Below, piece after piece: positions 62,001-64,000 of a stretch of 64,000 nt of DNA. A program made the position numbers and the translations under genes. Each line of letters opens with the position of its first letter. The stretch's first letter is position 1. Location: the NCBI GenBank assembly GCA_032433765.1, contig JAVIAB010000059.1, positions 57,026,603 to 57,090,602 of the forward strand, read 5' to 3'. The notes beneath the pieces were generated by a model. The model saw only the letters and a list, made by a program, of their open reading frames with translations. It searched no databases and was not told the origin of the DNA. Source of the stretch: Megaustenia siamemsis (lineage: Eukaryota > Mollusca > Gastropoda > Stylommatophora > Ariophantidae).

Positions 62001-62493
62001 GGTTTTATTTATGTGATATTTTTTACAACAGTATCATTAAAAAAGTGATTTACAGATAGGTATCATAACCTAGGGAGCCGCGATAGCTCAGTGGTTAGTG
62101 AACTGGACTACCACGGACAAGGGGTAGGGTTCGATCCCAACCGACGGCTTCCGGGTTCACCCAGCCTTAAATGGGTACCAGATTTTTTTCTGGGAAAGTA
62201 AAGCAGCACGGGCGTAATACTGACCACATTACCCCAAAAATCATGTGCTGGAGGTCTGTAAAATATAGGGTCACTAACACCATATTTCCCTATACTCCAC
62301 TTGGCGTGACGAGGGTATTTTACTTTTTATCATAACCTAGGGTTAATAAAACTCTAAAAGACACTTTACAACACAATATAACTATTTTAATACAACTCAC
62401 TTTCTTCTTGTTTCTTTCTTCCTGTAGCTCTTGAGCAGTCTTTACATCTACCTGACTTATTTGTCCATCCAGCGTTATCATCTCAGGGTGGAT
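58808..62493 (-). CDS. WDR46: WDR46 (Utp7-like SSU processome WD protein), last two coding exons
   Basis: WDR46, the homologue of yeast Utp7, is a nucleolar WD40 protein of the small-subunit processome that acts in 18S rRNA maturation. Only the part after the WD40 propeller is visible. Exon 62401-62493 carries IHPEMITLDGQISQVDVKTA, matching the P-E-I-LDP--L-EVD segment of human WDR46. The terminal exon carries the basic tail ending PSVLDRFQRKIV, matching human PSALDRFVR. The exons join in phase 0 with donor GTGAGT and acceptor TCTCTTTCAG. The 3.4-kb intron between them holds a piggyBac-type element, a transposase remnant, a LINE tail and SINEs. The gene converges on VPS52. Upstream WD40 exons lie beyond 64000. 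Confidence 0.85.
59250..59470 (-). mobile_element. LINE 3' fragment
   Basis: The minus strand reads WKSQMKAEMKMMGKTRNDLK then RMTRNRMARKVFVKDLSSTG, a LINE C-terminal segment. Same family as 3790-4150. Confidence 0.65.
59603..60005 (+). mobile_element. LINE 3' end (GATA-tailed family)
   Basis: Encodes REIANQPLISSVIKKRRWSY, then VGHVMRRDNNRITKQTLMWK and REARAAGISSLNEIELLAQK. Ends with GGGCCGGCTAGGCTCGAAAG and GAAAGATAGATA. The only sense-strand copy of this end in the window. Confidence 0.85.
60057..60116. repeat. Short tandem duplication (about 34 bp x 2)
   Basis: AATCAACAGCAATCTTCAGA followed by TGCATCTAATC occurs twice in a row. Confidence 0.8.
60467..60772. mobile_element. piggyBac-type MITE (298 bp) with perfect 13-bp inverted repeats
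   Basis: TTAA at 60467-60470 and 60769-60772 flank the perfect inverted repeats CTCTTTCCGTACG and CGTACGGAAAGAG. There is no coding capacity. The terminal CGTACG is itself palindromic. The ends differ from those of the 8043-8713 element, so this is a second piggyBac-like lineage. Confidence 0.85.
61122..61432. repeat. 26-bp minisatellite, about 12 units
   Basis: The unit is CATACAGGTAAAATTCTAAA TCYWAT, with CAATCATA and CTTATCATA variants in alternating blocks. Each unit contains CAGGTAAAA, a donor-like string on the strand opposite to WDR46. Confidence 0.92.
61506..61975 (+). pseudogene. piggyBac-like transposase C-terminal remnant
   Basis: NAYAIYIHNKPQDKKKILPR then QDFTLEISEQLM resembles the NA--IY-- ... 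R--F---LA-QL segment that closes the catalytic domain of piggyBac transposases. Further on, after a stop at 61770-61772, the same frame gives a Cys-rich stretch (LLCCL, then VCSGCAPEFYPKCHS), like the C-terminal cysteine domain of the family. It ends near AATAAA at 61971. The catalytic Asp region is missing and there are at least three stops. Confidence 0.55.
62061..62342 (+). mobile_element. tRNA-derived SINE, full length, 15-bp perfect target duplications
   Basis: GATAGCTCAGTGGTTAGTG (A box) and GGTAGGGTTCGATCCCA (B box) head the element; the body and CTTTTT end match 9838-10121. TATCATAACCTAGGG flanks it at 62061-62075 and 62328-62342. The intact duplications suggest a recent insertion. 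It ends about 50 bases from the WDR46 donor. Confidence 0.93.
62401..62493 (-). CDS. WDR46: WDR46 penultimate coding exon
   Basis: This 93-nt exon (31 codons) reads IHPEMITLDGQISQVDVKTA, then QELQEERNKKK. The minus-strand acceptor is TGTTATCAG (62494-62502). The donor is GTGAGT (62395-62400). A full-length SINE with target duplications sits about 50 bases past the donor. Confidence 0.82.
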
Positions 62494-62774
62494 CTGATAA
62501 CATAAGGAATTGATAATTATTGAGATCAGTGTTGTACCTTCACAGCGCACATCTTGAAGATGTCAGACAAGAGCTCTTGCCGGCTGTCACCTGCAGTTAT
62601 TCTGCTAGCCAGGTTAGGTATCAAATGTTTAAAAAACCAGGTGGTAACTCACACATTAAGAAACGAACAGAATACTTTTGAACTGCCCAGACCATTGTTT
62701 CCATTGTTATTACCATTGTTTCATATATTACTTCCTTTCCTCTCCAGTAACAGATTGATTTTGTGCACATTTTC

Positions 62775-63013
62775 AGATGTAATGAATATTGTAGACTAAC
62801 AAAGCTTATGTAATGAATATTGTAGACTAACAAAGCTTATGTAATGAATATTGTAGACTAACAAAGCTTATGTAATGAATATTGTAGACTAACAAAGCTT
62901 ATGTAATGAATATTGTAGACTAACAAAGCTTATGTAATGAATATTGTAGACTAACAAAGCTTATGTAATGAATATTGTAGACTAACAAAGCTTATGTAAT
63001 GAATATTGTAGAC
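62775..63013. repeat. 31-bp minisatellite, 7.6 nearly identical units
   Basis: Unit TGTAATGAATATTGTAGACT AACAAAGCTTA. Units show no visible substitutions, so the array is young or homogenised. It stops directly at a LINE fragment. Confidence 0.95.
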
Positions 63014-63700
63014 CATGCTGATTTCTGATGTTTTTAGGAGCTCCCTTTTTTGTGTCGGCCTCTTTGAGAATTTCCTCATTGGTTTTCTTTAGCTGTCCAG
63101 GGAACTTTCAATTTTCTTCTGAGAAATCTCTGTGGCCACTAATCGTCTTTTCATGTTTGTCTACTGTCTACAATTCACTTCCATAGGTCAGAATTGGTTC
63201 TATATAGCACCAATGAACTCTCTTTCTCACTTTTATTGACATAGAATTGTTGCATAAGATATTTTTTCTCAAATGCTATTTTGGCCTGAGCTATTCTGCT
63301 TTTTATTTCCGTGGTGCATCTTCCACCTGATGTTATTATTGTGCCCAAGTATTTGATGCGTTGCCCTTGTTTCATATATGTTTTGTTTATTTTTATGCTG
63401 CACGATGATGATGATTGTTTCTTTGATATGACCATTGCTTCTTTTTTCTTTCTATTCAGAATGAGACCCTTTTTTGTTGCTTTCTTTTACTATTATGTCT
63501 ATCATTTTTTGTAGTTCATTCTCTGTCTCTGCTATTAAGACTATGTCATCCGCATATTGCAAATTATTTATGTTGTGACCATTGATTAAAATTTTTTTTA
63601 CATCTACTATTGATCTCATAATATGTTCGCTGTAAAGTGAAAACAAATCCAGCGACAGAACACAGCCTTGTCTGACTGCTTGATATATTGGAATTGTCCT
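63014..63700 (-). mobile_element. LINE reverse-transcriptase fragment (TGATGA-tailed family)
   Basis: On the minus strand: a broken QAVRQGC-LS-DLFSLYSEHI block, NNLQYADDIVLIAETENELQ (YADD), QRIKYLGTIITSGGRCTTEI and the KKQS-like start of the C-terminal part. Frameshifts occur near 63440 and 63180. The 3' end is cut off at the 31-bp array. Confidence 0.85.
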
Positions 63701-64000
63701 GTTTGGTTGCTAATTCGTATAGCTTCTGTTCGTTTTCAATACATGTTTTTTAAGATTTGCAGATCCTTGAATGTTTAACATTCTTCAATAATAGTTGAAA
63801 ATTTGAAATTGAAAATGCAATATTTGGCATATTCTTCATACTGGCATGCAGCAACTGGTAACTAACATGAATGATGGAGTCTAGTGGGCATCAACAAATT
63901 CTCTTCACTTTTGTACTGTTTTTCTCCTTTGTTAGAATGTTTGTCCCATACTTCTTAATTCTACATCAAATATCCAAATAGTTTTAGTCATACTTTGTTC

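Larger units (their letters stand above)
59039..62400. other. WDR46 intron
   Basis: Minus-strand GT-AG intron (GTGAGT ... TTTCAG). Contains a LINE fragment (59250-59470), a + LINE end (59603-60005), a piggyBac-type MITE (60467-60772), a 26-bp array (61122-61432), a piggyBac transposase remnant (61506-61975) and a full SINE (62061-62342). Nothing specific in 60125-60460 or 60775-61115. Confidence 0.8.
62494..64000. other. WDR46 intron upstream of the penultimate exon (continues past window)
   Basis: No WD40 exon was found. Holds a 31-bp array (62775-63013) and an antisense LINE fragment (63014-63700). Nothing specific in 62500-62770 or 63710-64000. Confidence 0.65.

Overview
The window is animal nuclear DNA, not bacterial. 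It is AT-rich, with short exons bounded by spliceosomal signals, introns of up to 27 kb, and a dense mixture of LINEs, tRNA-derived SINEs, DNA-transposon remnants and minisatellites. The repeat style (LINEs ending in TGATGA or GATA tails, piggyBac-like and pogo-like elements, SINE/LINE tail pairs) suggests a lophotrochozoan, most likely a mollusc. That assignment is inference; no organism-specific marker is present.

Two host genes are recognisable. VPS52, the GARP/EARP tethering subunit, lies on the + strand. Its last 13 coding exons occupy 882-51286 and encode 561 residues plus the stop; the first ~160 residues lie upstream of the window. WDR46 (yeast Utp7, SSU processome) lies on the - strand, with its last two coding exons at 62401-62493 and 58808-59038. 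The genes converge tail to tail about 7.5 kb apart. Both also sit close together in the human extended MHC class II region, so this may be very old linkage.

Layout: 1-881, the intron before the first visible VPS52 exon. 882-7912, four exons with a 37-copy 51-bp array and an acceptor-copying array between them. 7913-34856, one 26.9-kb intron packed with LINE, SINE and DNA-transposon remains. 34857-51286, nine exons separated by shorter introns, one of which is an AT-AC (U12-type) intron. 51287-58807, a repeat-filled intergenic stretch. 58808-62493, WDR46. 62494-64000, more WDR46 intron with a LINE fragment.

The most interesting points are: (a) tandem arrays in VPS52 introns that start from, abut or copy splice sites, including one array whose two nearest acceptor copies would add 17 or 34 residues in frame; (b) an AT-AC intron with near-consensus U12 signals; (c) an intronless ORF inside a VPS52 intron coding for two related cysteine-rich, heavily N-glycosylatable modules, whose C-terminus and stop come from an inserted repeat; (d) two TTAA-flanked piggyBac-type elements and one TA-flanked pogo-type element; (e) a minisatellite grown in frame inside a LINE RNase H domain; and (f) SINE families that share 3' ends with LINE families in the same window.
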